This document shows, in pieces, positions 63,313 to 64,000 of a DNA stretch of 64,000 nucleotides. Position 1 is the first letter of the stretch, and every line of letters starts with the position of its first letter. Made by a program: the position numbers and the translations under genes. The stretch lies in the NCBI GenBank assembly GCA_016471375.1, contig WGLZ01000013.1, forward strand, positions 1 through 64,000, in the 5' to 3' direction. The notes under the pieces were generated by a model. It worked only from the letters and a program-made list of their open reading frames with translations, made no database searches and had not been told where the DNA came from. Origin of the DNA: Cyanobacteria bacterium RI_101. Its GTDB lineage: Bacteria; Cyanobacteriota; Cyanobacteriia; Cyanobacteriales; Microcystaceae.

Positions 63313-64000
63313 ATAGACGGGAAATTGGGGCATGAGATGGCTCATACTGCCTTTGTCCCGAAAGGCGTCCAGAAAAGCGCCGCCGGTTAAAAGCGGCAGA
63401 ATTTTAGCGGCGATACCCCCGGCGAGGTAAACCCCTCCAAAAGCCAACAGTTTGAGCGCCCAGTTCCCCGCTTCGGCGCCGTAGGCGGAGACAAAAAGCT
63501 CTAGGGTTTTGAGACATAAGGCGTCGTTTCCGGCTAAAGCCTGTTCCGAGATCGCCGCGGCGAGGTCAATGGGGTTTGGTCCCCCTGGGGGGTAAGCTTG
63601 CCAGCGCCGGTAAAGGTCTTTTAAGTCTTCTGTTTCTTGCTGAGGGAATTGGCGCCGCAAAAAGCCGTAAATGTTAACAATGCCCGCCCCGGAGACCACG
63701 TCTTCCACGGAGACCGTTGTTAAGCCTTGCGCTTTCAGGTCGGTTACTAAGGCAAATTCTAGCGGGCTTTGGGGAGCGAAGGCCGTATGACCGCCCTCGC
63801 TGGGAAAAACTCGATACTGTTTTTCTCCCTGGGGAATCAAAAAACCTTGACCCATCCCCGTCCCGGCGCCGAGGAGGGCGATGGGGGTATTTTTTTGAGG
63901 ATGGCCTTCTTGAAGGGTGATTAAATCCTGGGGCTTTAACCCTAAGGGCAGGGGGTCTTGTTGAAATCCGACAACGCCGTAACCGATGGCCGTAAAGTCG
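63247..64000 (-). CDS. glk: Glucokinase, 5' end beyond the window
   Basis: The frame is open to the right edge and ends at the TAG at 63249-63247. Visible are DFTAIGYGVVGFQQDPLPLG, GAGTGMGQGFLIPQ (the 'GPGTGLG' phosphate loop of ROK-independent bacterial glucokinases), FPSEGGHTAFAPQSPLEFAL and a C-terminal GGVYLAGGIAAKILPLL, then SQIGLLGAGIRAAL. The N-terminal ATP motif is outside. It phosphorylates glucose. The last 66 bases overlap convergently with the kinase gene. Confidence 0.93.
   Translation of the reverse strand, partial: DFTAIGYGVVGFQQDPLPLGLKPQDLITLQEGHPQKNTPIALLGAGTGMGQGFLIPQGEKQYRVFPSEGGHTAFAPQSPLEFALVTDLKAQGLTTVSVEDVVSGAGIVNIYGFLRRQFPQQETEDLKDLYRRWQAYPPGGPNPIDLAAAISEQALAGNDALCLKTLELFVSAYGAEAGNWALKLLAFGGVYLAGGIAAKILPLLTGGAFLDAFRDKGSMSHLMPQFPVYLIRNSQIGLLGAGIRAALGPD

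Overview
The window is a piece of a cyanobacterial chromosome. The evidence is a phycocyanin operon (cpcB-cpcA-cpcC2-cpcC1-cpcD), the photosystem II set rubA-ycf48-psbE-psbF-psbL-psbJ, lrtA, a Ycf36/CGLD27 protein, menD and a solanesyl diphosphate synthase, plus many proteins of cyanobacteria-only families. The cpc gene order and linker lengths (273 and 291 residues) are those I remember from Synechocystis PCC 6803. The DNA is moderately GC-rich and packed with GGCGCC and its one-base variants. The usual cyanobacterial HIP1 octamer (GCGATCGC) is almost absent. I do not assign a genus.

Layout. 1-890 is decayed DNA with remnants of an Uma2-type nuclease and a restriction-type protein. 895-9850 holds an amidase, two large membrane proteins, a DUF4087 protein, fabI with a small TPR protein, a bestrophin, tRNA-Asn and CGLD27. 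9786-15000 holds a hot-dog thioesterase, hemB, a GT-C-like membrane protein and lrtA. 15476-17727 is the photosystem II assembly and cytochrome b559 cluster. 17798-23100 is cobB and the cpc operon, with a matched pair of RpaB-type (HLR1) repeats upstream of cpcB. 23096-27932 is a WecG/TagA glycosyltransferase, an LmeA-like protein, a ParA-like ATPase, a glutaminase and a haem-binding (CxxCH) PAS sensor. 27933-30658 is an AT-richer island: a candidate small RNA, an intact DUF3800 gene, broken type I restriction pieces (HsdS and HsdR ends), a 140-bp duplicated segment and a second Uma2 scrap.

30659-45100 returns to core genes: phaB-phaA for polyhydroxybutyrate, lpxC, a DUF3038/DUF4335 pair, tpiA, mltA, an oligopeptide-type binding lipoprotein and leuA. 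45400-55440 carries mutY, icd, menD, an SLH protein, rsfS, fabH-plsX and a clpP. 55588-64000 carries sds, an SPFH protein and two divergent signalling genes: an FHA-PAS-GGDEF-EAL protein with a degenerate GGDEF, and a 952-residue response-regulator/multi-PAS histidine kinase. The window ends inside glk.

Working together: rubA, ycf48 and psbEFLJ build photosystem II; the cpc genes build the antenna rods; hemB and cobB feed tetrapyrroles; menD and the hot-dog thioesterase may both serve phylloquinone; fabI, fabH and plsX serve lipid synthesis. The points most worth a second look are the small RNA beside DUF3800, the rearranged restriction island, the in-frame repeat insertions in cobB, the HLR1 pair and intercistronic hairpin of the cpc operon, and the haem-PAS sensor without an output domain.
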